Below are positions 1 to 12,425 of a DNA stretch of 64,000 nt, piece after piece. Within the stretch, counting starts at the first letter, position 1. Every line of letters starts with the position of its first letter. The stretch covers positions 8,795,550 through 8,859,549 of the forward strand of contig CM021318.1 in NCBI GenBank assembly GCA_010645155.1, read 5' to 3'. This DNA comes from Tigriopus japonicus (lineage: Eukaryota; Arthropoda; Copepoda; Harpacticoida; Harpacticidae). Below the pieces are notes generated by a model. The model was given only the letters and a program-made list of their open reading frames with translations. It was not told where the DNA came from and searched no databases. A program made the translations under genes and the position numbers.

Positions 1-369
1 TCTCCCGGGAAAGATGAAAAGGAGATCTGAAAGATTTCTGCTCCCAACTGAGCAGAATCACCTTCCTCAAAAAAAGTTCCAACCACTTTTCTTATTTCCT
101 TCTACGTATATCCCCATTCCATTCAACAGCAACGAGTGTGATGAAAGTTCTTGGACTTCCCAACCGTTGAGATAAATGTTCACACAAGTTTATATTCGCT
201 ATCAAGAGCTCTTACCCGTATTGGCAAAAAGCTCGACTTTTAGTCAATCGGAAATGAATTGTGTCATGGGCTTGCTCTTACGAAAATGGCTATAGCTATA
301 GTAAATACACGTTCTCTTCACTTCCTGGTTCAGCATTCGTGTGAGGCCAAGGCTCTTTTCTCATTTCAG

Positions 370-1914
370 GCCATGTCAGATTGGACGTTCTGGTTCACTT
401 GTTTGGTGACGACGGTTGTTCTTTTGTTGCCAGTTGTTGCTTGGCGTTTCTACCGCATGGATGTCCATCCAACCCTGACGGATAAGGCCAGATTGGTTCA
501 AAGGTCACAAAAGAGAGTCAAACCCAAGCCAGAATTCCGTCCATTCAGTGGAAGAAGAAGTCGGTAAGTCTTGGAATCGATCAAATCCAACACGGATGAG
601 TAGAGGGGGACGAGAAATTGCCACGTCCCTGAATCAGACAGGTGTGATGGTCAATTCGTCATTGGAATGGCTGGTTTGACCTTCACTGGAAACTGAAAAT
701 GAAACGGGCCATTTTCTTTTCCTTTTGTTTCTCTCTTTTTGTTGGCGGGCTTTCATGTGAAAAGTAATTTTAGTGGGTTTTAAAAGTCATTCGTGAGAGA
801 ATATTTACACATCTCGGTTGGTCATGCTCCTTCCGCTCCTTTGGTGAGCATGTTCCAAGAAGTTCACGGTTTGCATAAAGAACCACAGCAAAGGCCAACT
901 ATGCCAACCTCTTTCCTCCCTTCCTTCTCCCCGTCGTCTTTCATTCGCGTCCTTTTGCGTTCTAAAGTAATGGTGTGGCCTTTTTGTTGTTCAAAAGGCC
1001 GTGTCTTTCGCGATGAGACTGCTTTCTGAGGTTCTAATTTTATCTTGCGCACTTCTCATGTTTCAAAGTGGACAGCTCGGCCTTTGTTCTTATGTTCATG
1101 GCCTTCAAGGATCAACGTTGCCAAAATGTGCAGTTCGCCGCCAAATTTCAAAACATCTTGTGCCTGCAATTCATCGTTAATGTATGAACTGGCTTGCAAA
1201 TTCACCAAGCGTGTTGCAACGACCGGTCTTGTGTTCCTTGAATGATTCAAAGGGCGCCTTTGTTCGCTTTTTTAAAGTCGTTCTCGACCTTCTTTGTTTC
1301 AGACGAAGTGTTCGTTCAGGATACGCATTCTCTCATCAAGAAGGATTTGGCCGCCTTATCACTTCGGGGAAAATCATGCGTCATCCTCATCAGGGACCAT
1401 TTTCATTGCATCCAGTAAGTCTTCGTACTAACTAGTAGTTGTTTGCCTTGGGACTGTTTTGGAACGTCATTTGGAACAGAGCTCGAATTTCCAAGTGACC
1501 CATCTTCATCTGGAAATCGTTGAGCCAACAACAAAAGGCCAATCATATATAGTCGCTTCATCAATTTTAGCCAAAGATGTTCACATAAATTTCTAGCCTT
1601 CGTGATAAAGAGATGGTCATTTTGTAACGGCATGCATTTTTATTCTGCAGAACCCGACTTCTCAAGATGGTGTTGGCGGTGGTGGGAGTCAAGTTTCCTC
1701 CTCCAACGAGTCCTTGGGTCGAAATACCAAGGCCAACAAAGGCCATCGTGGCCATCACAATCATCACCATCAAAAGGCATCGCATGGGAGGCAAAGACCC
1801 GGCCAAGGTGGACTTACCACCCCTATGGATGAGGGCAATAATCTAGCAATTAATCTGGAGATCAATGGCCACCTCCGAGAAGTCGGTATTCCCAATCGAG
1901 TCGAGAGCGAGTAG
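370..1914 (+). CDS. ATP8B-like: P4-type phospholipid flippase, ATP8B-like (C-terminal exons only)
   Basis: These are the last three coding exons of a gene that enters from the left edge: 370-563 (acceptor TCATTTCAG, donor GTAAGT), 1303-1414 (acceptor TTTGTTTCAG, donor GTAAGT) and 1651-1914 (acceptor TATTCTGCAG, stop TAG). Phases agree across both junctions. Exon one encodes the final transmembrane segment (LVTTVVLLLPVVAWRFYRMD) and the start of the cytoplasmic tail. The joined tail reads RRSVRSGYAFSHQEGFGRLI, which matches the conserved RRSAYAFSHQRGYADLI tail motif that I recall from vertebrate ATP8B proteins. Such enzymes are membrane ATPases that move phospholipids from the outer to the inner leaflet, usually with a CDC50 partner. 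The catalytic DKTG site and earlier helices lie outside the window. The last exon is low-complexity (Gly, Ser, then a His-rich run) and shows no domain. Bases 1-369 look like intron. Confidence 0.85.
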
Positions 1915-2510
1915 GAGAATCTGAACTGAACTTGGACGAGTCTTCTGTGATGCCCGAATGATCCCTGAGGCTCAAGTGAAGCGAAAATGGACCCGGGATT
2001 TCTCATCTCTTTTCCTTTCTTTCTTTCTTTCTCCGTCCATTGGTCTGTCCCTCTCTTTCTCTCTCTGGACTCGTCAAATTAATAGAACGAAAAGACCAGC
2101 TTTGATTGTTGGCGGATCTGTTTTCCTTGAGTCAATACGTTCACACCATGAGAAGACATGATGATCCAACATGTTCCAAAACATGGGACAATAATGAAGA
2201 GCAATGACTGTGGAGAGAAACGAACGGTCTGGGCCTGCCTGCTAGTCAGTCGTCCTCCCATTATTACATCAACTCTATTATACTACTATTGTAAGGAAAG
2301 CAAACCCAAGAGAAATGATGATGATTAATGGACATGCTGAGTTTTGGATTCAATTCAAAGACGTACCTGTTTCTGTAGCGTGGACCAACTGAGTGAAATA
2401 CCATGTGCATATTAATACAATACTATGGATGTTGGTCGTATTTGTTCAAAAGATCACGGCATAATTCCCGTCCCCTCATTATGAACGCAGAACCTCTTAT
2501 TTTTGGCTTT

Positions 2511-2516
2511 AATAAA
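2511..2516 (+). terminator. Candidate poly(A) signal of the flippase gene
   Basis: This is the first AATAAA on the + strand after the ATP8B-like stop codon, about 600 nt downstream. The stretch 1915-2510 would then be 3' UTR. It contains a CT-rich run (about 2008-2065) and otherwise nothing recognisable. Confidence 0.4.
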
Positions 2517-5500
2517 ACGAGCAACTGATTTTCACACCCAGCTTGTTCGAACGTCAGACAAAACCGGGAAACGAAACCTCGTTAACTTTTTAAAACGAGG
2601 AGCAATGATCAAAGAGGTGCACACCTCAATACGAGGAAAAAGGAAAATCCATGCACCATTGGCAATGATATCCCAGACCATCCCAAAGTAGCTGATCATC
2701 ACCTTCCAGACAAAATGGATCTCTCCCATTGCAGTAGTGCAGACGAGCTCGTCTCGCCAATACTACTACTGAGCATAGATTACACGCCTAACTTCTCGTC
2801 CCAGTCTATTCCAAGCCACTGTACGTACGGTGCCTACCGGGATAACCTTGGTAGCCATTACATACATCTACAGCATAGATGGTAGAATGGGTACGTTCTG
2901 CCGACTGGTATTCGGTTGATGAGGTCTAATTGTGGTTGGGAGATCTCGGGGCTTTTTCGAGAAAGAGTAATGATTTGTTGTGCTCAGCAGTTGAGCCTTG
3001 TCTGAAGTCTCTTAGTAGCTGCTATGCTTGCTTCCTTGGTTCAATTTGGGCGATTAGCCTCCCATTATTAGCATGTTTGCATGTGCCTCATCCTTCTTTC
3101 CAGCACGGGTAATCATGTTAATATAGAAAGGACCGACTGATGTAGAGGAGGAAACCGAGAAGCTCACAGACGACAACTTTTCCTTCTGTCATTGGCGTGC
3201 AAATGCCGAGTGATCTTTCTCGGGTCCGTTTATGGCCTTCGGTTTCCCACTATTGCGACCTTTCTTTCCTTTACTCGCCGACATTTCGGCAGAGGTTTTC
3301 GCATCAAGTCAAGTTGGTGTGAAAATCCTGTAACAGGTAGACCATCCACTTAAACTCATTTTTTACACACTAAAAACATATTTGTTGTCGAATAAAATCT
3401 GAAACGACACCTTTTATTTCTTAAATTTTAGCACAAACCTTCATTACTTTCATGTTCTGCTCGTCTGTTGAATTGAGGTAAAACCTTAATCTTGACGCAC
3501 CAAGATTAAACGTGTGGGTTAGTTAGATCTCGTGTTGGAAATGCTTTATTCATGATGGAGTATGAATATCAACTCATCACGAGTCATGCTTCATTGGCCC
3601 AACCAAAAACACCGACATGCGAGGACGTGGAATGACGCACAAAAAAGTGACCCATTTTCCCGATTTTTTTTCGTCGGAGATTTTTTGTCTTTCAGTACTG
3701 AAATTCAAGTATCAGCGCTTGAACATACACTCTGACACGAAAGTCCTGTCGAAATTTGGAATTAGAATATATATTTTTTGAAGCAAAAATATATATTTTT
3801 TTCGTATCGTATCGTGATCGTAAATTTACGATTCAGCATCCAATGTCAACCCAACTAAGTTATCGACCCTTTGAGATCCTTTTGATTTTGGTTTGTTGGA
3901 AACTAAATTGGAGGCTGTGCACAACCCAATATTTGCCCACATTTTTAAGGAGTCTTTCTTGCCTTGGCCTTGAATGTTGATGAAGACTCAAATATTAACG
4001 GGTTTTTGAGGCATGATGGACTGCGATTTTCTATTGACTTTTGGCTAGGATGTCTCCAGACCAATCTTTGGTCTAAAAGATTGCGTAATATTTGATTCCT
4101 GCCATTCACTGTTTTTTGTTATTGTTTGAACCGAAGTTGAACTCTGAAAAGGAAAAAACTCCTCAAATCAACGCTGTTCCAGCAACAAATTATCAGTGTT
4201 TTTATATCTTTGTTTTTTAAATTGCATCCTAAAATAAAACTAAAACATTCTAGAAGCATAATCCATCCACAATTGATTTTCAAATCTATCCAACTTAATT
4301 GATGGTTCAAAGTGTGATTGCGACACGGTTTTCGCGTCAGAGTGTACTAGGTCCCATTTTCTTGGTTTGTCCTTGCTTTGCTTTGTCATTGGCTTTCTAG
4401 TCATTGTCACTTGAAAATAAAATGCTTCCATCAAAACCCCACAGTACAAAAAAAAGGTTTTTGATTTGCTCATTTAAAAGTCAAGCAAAATATTTTTGTT
4501 GATCTTACTCCACTTTCATTTTGCGGCTGAAAGAGGAGTTCTAATTTATTAAACGTCTTCTTAAAACATTGCTTTGGTCCCTTTCAAAAACATAGAGCCA
4601 ACAAGGTTTTAGTTATCGATTGTCTATGATTTGCCATGATTGAGGATGATGACCTTGGTCTTTGTTTTTTTCATGACTTTACTATTAAAAAAGGCCAAAC
4701 AAGTCCATACATTTTCGCATAAGCAACAGACGAGAACAAAGTCGAATCGGTTCTTATGCAATCCCATCAATTGTAGAAGCAGAGTGGAAATATTACTTTC
4801 GTGAACGCCTTTTTTCAAAACTTCATGACACAAATTTCCAGTTCAAAGATTTTGTGAGGTAGCTATTCTGTCCATGATTGGAGACGTCCATAGCATAGTC
4901 CAGCCTTTTTTGTCCTAAAGAATGCAACCGCATGACGTGACCACCTCGAGACAAAACATTAACATGTACTCATAGGTACAATATAAGGTAAAGTTGATTT
5001 GCGGGGAGTACCCAGATGGTAATTGAACGTACATACATATATCATGACGTGCAGGAATCCACATGACTTAATGGCAAGCCTGGGATTAGCAAGGTCAACG
5101 ACACCTTGGTCTCCAAGGATAGAAAACAAGTTACATTTAGGTCTTTTAGACAATATCAATTCAGACTGTGTGTTGATGGTGCAATTGTGCAAAACAAACC
5201 CCTTCAATATCCTTTTTATGTACTCCCCTATTACATTGGTAGTAGATACGTACTCTTTGGGAAGTTATTCCTCACCACTAAATTCTCCCCATCAACAGCC
5301 CTAAGGTCCTCTCGCAAGTCCCAAACCACTTTGGTTCATTAGAGCTCAACCAAGGTCTGTATCGCGAGATGTTCTTGACCTCCCAGACCTGATTAGCATC
5401 CTTGCTTGTATGCGTAAATCCAGTTCGGGAGGATCCACTATCGGATCCAGCTCGTTATCGAATTCCATGTGTACGTACGATATGCAGTCGTTCACGCCAA

Positions 5501-5689
5501 TGGACCCCGATCTCCCCTGACATTCACCGTGAATCGTCTTCAAGGGATTTTTTGTCTCGATGTGTCTGTACGCACCAAGTGCAGCATTACTCTGTTAAAG
5601 CCCCTTGATCTGAAATAGGAGAGCATCGTTACCGCAGAGCCGAAGAAATTCTCATCTGAACCTCCTCAAGTGAACGATAATGTTCCCCC

Positions 5690-6007
5690 CAAAAGGTCCA
5701 CAACGAACGGAGCGGAGGAACCGCGACGGAGAAAACGATCGTTCAGAGTTCCAAGTTCTCACTACCCACCTCCTTATCTTGGCCTTCTATTTCTTCTTAT
5801 TCTTCGTCGACGTCGTCGTCGTCGTGATGAGGCTTTTTTTAGCCGGGACTCGTGGAACCGCGAGGGAACACACTCTGGAACCTAAAGAGCAAGGAAAGAG
5901 GGAAGAAGAGAGACGTAGAGAGAGAAGGAGAGAGACAGAGAGGAAGAAAGAGCGATGGATCCAGAGTTGGATCATCTAACTCCAGTTTACTTTTGACATG
6001 CACGACT
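5690..6007 (+). promoter_or_regulatory. Possible untranslated first exon or promoter region
   Basis: This patch is richer in G+C than its surroundings. It carries a (GTC)n tract (about 5806-5827) and a purine-rich (AGAG)n stretch (about 5885-5960), and ends at a strong splice-donor match, ACT|GTAAGTTG, at 6008. A short open frame beginning at ATG 5955 stops after about a dozen codons. It could be a 5' exon of the KChIP-like gene downstream, of an unrelated non-coding RNA, or chance. No matching acceptor was identified. Confidence 0.2.
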
Positions 6008-7930
6008 GTAAGTTGACCCTCGGCGTTCCATCCACTTGTGCTTCGTAAATTGGGTGAAAAAGAAAATAAAAGGCACACGTTGCCAGATCAGTAGCAAGCC
6101 TTTTGGGAACACGTGAAACTTCCAGAAGGTGAGAAATTGTTCCTCGAGAACATGCCGGAACAATCTAGTTTTTGTGAAGGGCAAACGTACTATTTTATTT
6201 ACAAGATAGTAGATGATAAGACTTGGCGGAAATCTAGGGACTTGTTTTTGGTTGGCTTGACCTAGTGTTAAAAAACTTGGCACTAAAGCTTATGAATGTA
6301 CAGTATGTGCCTCACTTCTTAAGTACTCATACACTTTGAAACGAAAGTTGGGTCGCAATCATATTTTGAATCTACAAATTTCGGCAAAGCGTGGAGAGTT
6401 TGGTTCAATCAAAGTACCTGTGTACCCCAAGTTTCTAGAATATTTTGAATTGGTTTGGATGTTCTTTGAAGACAAATAAGTGAGAAATTGTTGCTGGAAC
6501 AACAATTGCCAATTTGATGTCCGGCTTTTTTTCTTGCATGGTTCTCCCTGGCTTTAAACCATTGTAAAAAAAAGTAAAAGGCGGGAAAGAATTTTTTACT
6601 CAATTAAGGAGAAAAAGGAGTGATTTAGGCATCCCTCCAACCAAAAATAACTGAAATATTATTGTCCCCCATGGTTCAAAAGCTCATAGAATCTCGAACG
6701 TTTATCAACATTTTAGCCAAAGGAAAGATACCTTAAAAATTGCGGATAAACGTTGAGCCGTACACGTTTCCCAGTTTGGTCCATATCATTCCAACATCAT
6801 TTCCTAGGATAGTGAGACTAAGTTGTGGATAAATAGGTCCAAATATTTTCTTACATAATGAACATATTTTAGCTCAAAATCAAGAAAAAACTTTCGTGTT
6901 AAGGTGTACATTGTAGGATTGGCTTTGTTTTCATTTGTCTTGAAAAAAGCTAGAGAGATAAAGTTGCCGAGGAAATGGTTGATTTGGCACAAAGGCAACA
7001 ATTTGAAAACGTTTCATTTTGTATGACAGATTGATTTTTTATCCAGACGCTTTGTTTCATAGTCCTTTGATGAGTCTCAATGAAGTGTTTTCTCCTCTTT
7101 AAGCCTTCCTTCGTTGGTTGTGTAAATGGCTTTTTCCTTCCTTCTTTGGATTTGAGTGTTGGGTGCCAATGTTTCATGTGCCTGACAATAACAATAAAAA
7201 CTCCCAAGAAGGAAAGAGTCTCTTCAGCTCGTTCCACTATTTCTTCTTCATTGAGATAGAAAACTAAGCTTCTGTATTCAAATAGGCCTTTGTTCAAATC
7301 GGAACGTCTCACTTTGATTACATGAACCCTCCTCAACAAAAGGCTCAAGAGGTCTTTTTCTTTTTCCGGGACAGAGCATAATGTACAGTGAACCACGAGC
7401 ACAAGCTTTATTGTCCTTCAGTGCTCTCGAGTGGTCCAACACTTTCCCCAAAGGACGACGAGGGCTTGTTTTTTCAACGGCGATCAAGAAACACCATTCA
7501 TTCGTTTGATTGGGAAGAACAGTGATGTGTGTTTTAGGTCTCTCTATGATGACCACAAGCCCTCGTCGCTCTTTGTTTTTTGGCGTACCTTCTTGGGACA
7601 AATGACAAGGCTTTCATGTTGTTCTTTCCCCGTCAGTTTAGAGAACTGGACTTTCGTTTTGTCCCGTTTTGGGATAACTTGTTGTCAGAGCTTGAATGCA
7701 CCAATTGTTCATTCCCTCGCTCATTCTGGTGGGGAGGTTATAATTGTTGTTTTTGTTCTAATTGACCAATTGAGACACAGAGCTATTGTGTTGGGAACGG
7801 GTCTAAACACCTTTGGTCCAATCTTTTTACGTTAAACACTCTACTCTCGTTTGCTTTTTGTTTATCTTGAGGGGTATGAATCTTGGACAGTCTAACCTTT
7901 ATGTCTTTTAAACCTATTTTAAATATGACC

Positions 7931-8018
7931 CCAAATGCCTGAAGCGCGCAATCTAACGTACCGTGTTGACGGCAAGGCGCAAGTGCTTCCCCAGAAGGTG
8001 AAGGTTCGAGCCCCGTAG
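7931..8018 (+). other. tRNA-like sequence, degenerate
   Basis: The ends CCTGA and TCAGG are complementary, and a B-box-like GGTTCGAGCCCC lies near the 3' end, as in a tRNA with a long variable arm. The T stem does not pair well and no clear anticodon arm can be drawn. It is most likely a tRNA-derived relic rather than a functional gene. Confidence 0.2.
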
Positions 8019-9844
8019 GATCAGGAGGTTTTTAAACAAATCGAAATTTTTCCTACACATACAAAAGCAAAGCCATGGACGTTCCATTATTTAATTGTTC
8101 GTCTTCGTCCTGTACCTAAAGTAGAAAAAAGTCTTAATTATGAGGCCGAGAAAAATACCTCACTTATTGCATTTCTTTAAATTTCCAAAAGTGATGGTCA
8201 TCAAGACGAAAACGAGTGAAAGAATGCAGAAAGAAAGTAAGAACAAACAAGCTTTTATTTTTTTTCTGTCCTGGAGGGCACCAAGCAACTGTCTTCTTGA
8301 TGAAAACGGGAAAAATCGATCTTGCCTATGACACTTCAATATATTTCCGGGAGGGACACTTGTAAACGAGAACAGCAAGAAGAAAGGAGCTCTAAAAGAC
8401 TGAACGTGTCCTCTTGTACATTTCTCGTTTGTTCTCCGCATCAACGGCCTTCTTGCATTTTGGAGGGTCATTTACATGCCATGCACCTCGCAATGTTGGT
8501 TGGTGGGATAAAGGATAACCCATTGCTCGACACAGCCAATCTTTCATCTGTCAAGAGTGAAGCAGTCAGACCAGATGTTACCTTAGTAGAAGCCGGTGAT
8601 GAATTGTGTGCTATTGTTAGTTTGCCGATTGAAAAAGCTGCCAAGTTTGCAGACAAGAAAAGCAATATTTGATACGAAATTTTGCCTGCAGACACTAATG
8701 ATTTAGAGTGGCTGTTATATTTTATTTTCGCTTCGAATGTGTTGCTGCATCTTTCCATCAATTTTGAACGCCTGCTTCTGTTGAATCTTCAACGTGGAAA
8801 ATGAATAGGGAAAAAAGCAATCCATTTCTTATCAGGAAAGCGTAAACTTTGAATTGGTTCCAGTCTAGCCATGTCAATTGGAAGTTTAATGCTACCAGCC
8901 GTTTTTCCGATTCTTTAACACGGAATCAATAAATAGGGTGAGTGCATTCATGAAGACATTTGGTGTCAGATCTTTGCTCTCCATTTTGGGTGAATCCACA
9001 TTTTGCGATCTTTTTTTCCTGGCAAATATGCTTTCTGTCATTGCTCCTTTCTTGCACACCTCATTAGCCAAGAGTTCACACTCAATTTATGGTTCCTTCT
9101 TGCAAGAAAGAGTTATCCATTCAGTCTCAATCTCGAACTGAAATGGCCTTCATAACTCATGGTTCTCTTTTGGTCTTGTGAAGATACCTATTTCTTTGAA
9201 TTATGAAGAAAGCCTAATAAATCTCGCTGTTAGAGGAAAGTGAAGGAGCAACCCATTACGCGCACAAGAAGAATCGACAATTATCCATTAATCAGCGTTG
9301 TCTTGGCAATCCAACTTGGACCGCCAAAATGGAGATGATTTATGGCAATCGCTTACTAACCACAACAGAACAAAAGGTTGTATAGGCTTGAGCCCTGGTG
9401 GAACACGTGTGCCCCGGTAAATTTGATTACTCGAAATCGTTCCGAACACCTGTTTCCCCAACAAACGTACATCCAAGAGTTTCCTGAATGCTCACATGCA
9501 TGCAATGAATTCAAGTCTGCCTAGATTGCATGAATCTCGACGAGAAAAACTTGGCATTGTTGGTGAATGTCTTAAATCCAAATGAAGTTAACTAAGAAGT
9601 TCCTATAGAGAGATTCGTTGTTCCTGAACCTGGGACTGGTTGAAACAAAGGTTGCCAAGGGCACAACTTTTAGATGTTCAATTAAGAAGGGAGATTAAAT
9701 TACAGATCCCTCTCTTTTCCATTGAAGCGTGGGGAAAATTTTGAAATCGTATTAAGCGATCAGAGGATGGTGAACACAGATTTTGATTTTTCATTAATCA
9801 TAAAAAAGTCGGATGTTGAGTGCATCAATTCAAATAGCTCGAGT

Positions 9845-10100
9845 AAAGAGAGGTGGAATTGTCTTTAAATCGCCACTAGGATGCCATCTGCTTTGAATGT
9901 TTCCAGTTTTTGTCAATTGAATGCCAAAAAAATAATGTAGGAGCCAATGATTTGAAATGATTTTTGCGGATTACCTATACTTTTTTATGACAGATTTTAA
10001 GTGACTGGAAGAGTTTTTATTATGGAAATAGTTTTTGTAATGATTGTGGCGTAGTCTGATGAACCGACGAAGCTCAAAAACGCGCCAACACTACACATAC
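9845..10100 (+). repeat. Dispersed repeat, copy A
   Basis: This segment matches 41125-41455 along its length with substitutions and indels. Shared words include GAGAGGTGGA, CACTAGGA, GCCA(T/C)CT, AATGTTTCCAGTTTTTG, ACTGGAAGAG and GATTGTGGCG. No open reading frame or terminal inverted repeats are evident, so the class is unknown. Confidence 0.6.
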
Positions 10101-10403
10101 CAAAAAATATTTAGAATAGCCATGCTCTTATGTATCAGGCGAATTATAAGAAACAGAAGAGCTGATCCGTAACTCAAAAATGGTAGATCTCACAAGCAAT
10201 GTCCAATGGTTTAAAGACAAGTGAAAATCTTTAAGACATCCGTGTTTCTATTCTCTTTAGTTCGCCTTATTTTCGATTTAATACAAATTTTGCAATGGAA
10301 ATTAAAAGCTAGATTTGAATTCCTTTAAAAAATGATCCTTTACTAAAAAAAGTCATCGCTTTAATAATTATTGAACTGGGGTAAATTTGCTTTTTTGACT
10401 TTT

Positions 10404-10549
10404 CAGTAGTGTTGTAAAAGAGTCATTTTTTGATGACCCGCGAATCAAGAGTCATTTTGCCGATCAACCGATGACTCAGACTCGAGTCCTACGGGCCTTT
10501 TGGAACAAAAGCGAGTCTCAAAATGATGAGCGAGTCTTTTGCACTACAG
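10404..10549. mobile_element. Small hAT-like non-autonomous element
   Basis: The ends are imperfect inverted repeats: CAGTAGTGTTGTAAAAGAGTC on the left and, reverse-complemented, CTGTAGTGCAAAAGACTC on the right. The interior repeats the word GAGTC many times. End sequence and size fit a hAT-type MITE of about 146 bp. No convincing 8-bp target duplication was checked. Confidence 0.4.
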
Positions 10550-11765
10550 AAATATAACTCAATTTTCTTTTACACAACAGAAATATGGTTGTGAGTGTTT
10601 ACATTGTTAGAGATTGACTCTCAGGTCTTCTAATTAGTTTGGAAACGAGTGCAATTGACAACCTACACAAACCTCGTAGAGAAACTTCAGAGCATGAAAA
10701 TGATATAACTGAAACTGCATGGAAGTCATTTTATAATCCTAAGGTAGACTGTTTGATCTTTTCACGCCTGCATTTATCAAAACAACCCAACTTCAGACTT
10801 GAGACATCAATGAGGATTTGTTTACAATCTTGCATTTGCAGGAACGTTCTGGTCAAGGTTTTTCAATGTCCTTCAACGTTTCAGGGTTTGTCTGGAATTT
10901 AAAATAAAGTCTCAATTTGACACAAAAGTGGGATCTAATGTATGGCAACATTTGATGGGCGTCACACCATTTATCAATCATGGGAAGCACAAACACGATA
11001 ATCTCGAAATTTTTATACGTCGAACCTTTCCATATTGAATCAAAGCGCCTAAGTTAGTGTGGAAAGTTCCAAATGTTTGGATCTCGTTTTTCTCTGGAAT
11101 GGAAAACTGTTGCTGTCAATGCCATGATTGGCCTTTCACAATGATCAAAGTCTCCAGATTCACATTTTCAGTTCAACCGGATTTGTAACGAATCCAGTAG
11201 CATCAAAGAGGCTACAAATATCCACATTTTCTCCACAACACATGATTCTTAGTGCTTGATAAAGGCTCAAAAATTGTGATACTCCGTAAAAGGTAGCTTA
11301 GCAAACAAGAAGAAAGGATTAGTTCTAAAAATAACAACTGATTAGTGAGTGCAATTGTGCTCTTCAATTGTTCTCAATCATCATTACAAAATATACCTTT
11401 GGACGGGCTTTTTAAGGGCAAGCATTCAATTGTTACTCATCAATACGTAATGGCTCAAAACCACGCACGAGCTCTGAAAATGCTCTAACCATTTGCAAAT
11501 TGAATCCTCTTGGGAGCACTCAAGGAGAGACCATTCAGTTAAATTGGACTCACACTCATGTAGAATGTCAAGAGTGGAGTTTGTTCTTTTAGAATTTGAC
11601 CCTTTTTTCGCTAAGATTGCAAAAATAAGAAATTCTTTTAAAGAGGGGCTTCCTCCATGCATATTTAGAGAACATCGGGGCAAATACATGCCAACATTCT
11701 GTGAACAAAGCGATTAAAACATATTAATTGATATTTTTATGGCTTTTCTGCTTAACTGCTTAACT

Positions 11766-12130
11766 TCAGGGAGGAGACGTGGTGTCGTGGTTAGCGCAGT
11801 TTCCTGTGGTGAGGGAGGTCCCAGGTTCGATTCTCCTCCCCGACACCATCAGAAAGAGAACCAATCTGATACCGGACAAGAGATTGCCTATATAAAACTG
11901 GATACTGTGATGGCTGGCTTCGCTGTCCGGGCGAGGATCAAACCTCCGACCCTAGCACCCACAATGCAAAAAAACCTGCTTTTCCACTTTTCCTTATCCC
12001 GTAGCCCATTTTGAAAATTCCGACCGACTTCGAACACAATTGGTTAGATCATAGAACTGTAGATCATAGGGTTTGAATCACAGTTAAGAGGTGAAGCAAA
12101 TGAGCCACGACTAGCTTTTGACTACACCAA
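11766..12130 (+). repeat. Cluster of tRNA-derived (SINE-like) sequence
   Basis: At about 11778-11846 there is a tRNA-like unit: complementary ends GGTGTCG and CGACACC, an A-box-like TGGTTAGCGCAG and a B box GGTTCGATTC. The T stem is out of register by about three bases, so a working tRNA is unlikely. At about 11935-11965 a reverse-oriented B-box-like sequence follows (GGAGGTTTGATCCTC on the minus strand). At about 12040-12085 another tRNA-like piece has TTGGTTAGATCATAGAACT and GGGTTTGAATC. Together these look like nested or adjacent SINE insertions. Confidence 0.5.
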
Positions 12131-12209
12131 AAAGAAAAAAAAGCTTGGAGCCTTAAAAGTACAGCAATCCGCAAAATTTACCTTGTGCATAAAAAGTGGT
12201 TGCAATTTT

Positions 12210-12425
12210 TTTTGAAAGTTTTTATTGTGTTTTTAGTAAATTACACATTGGATATACAAATTCAATACATGTCCATTGAGAACGGGACCCATTCTGGGTC
12301 CCGTTCGAGGCGAATATCCACTAGATGACCAATGGGGACATTTGGGGGAAGACCTGGGATCAAACCCATGAACCTGAGCGTAGCTCGGTCACGCGTTAAC
12401 CAACTGCGCTACACCATCTCCCCAA
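12210..12425 (-). repeat. tRNA-derived SINE
   Basis: On the minus strand the element begins near 12425 with a tRNA-like head. Its A box is TAGCGCAGTTGGTTAACGCG (12411-12392) and its B box GGGTTTGATCCCAGG (12367-12353). It continues through a body containing GGGACCCAGAATGGGTCCCG and ends with TATCCAATGTGTAATTTAC followed by an AATAAAAAC-like tail. The body matches a second, headless copy at about 25570-25705, supporting a repeat family rather than a solitary tRNA gene. Confidence 0.65.

Noticed and set aside
6950..7835. Two longish open frames, 150 codons on the minus strand and 134 on the plus strand, back to back
   Set aside because: No domain, no splice-site context, no conserved-looking composition; frames of this length arise by chance in 11 kb of noncoding DNA.
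8322..8761. Overlapping plus and minus frames with moderately protein-like composition
   Set aside because: Neither resembles a family I know, and both strands look equally plausible, so neither is supported as a gene.
11778..11846. A genuine tRNA gene (possible Thr-like GGT anticodon)
   Set aside because: Acceptor ends pair, but the T arm is out of register by about three bases, and it sits in a cluster of SINE-like sequence.
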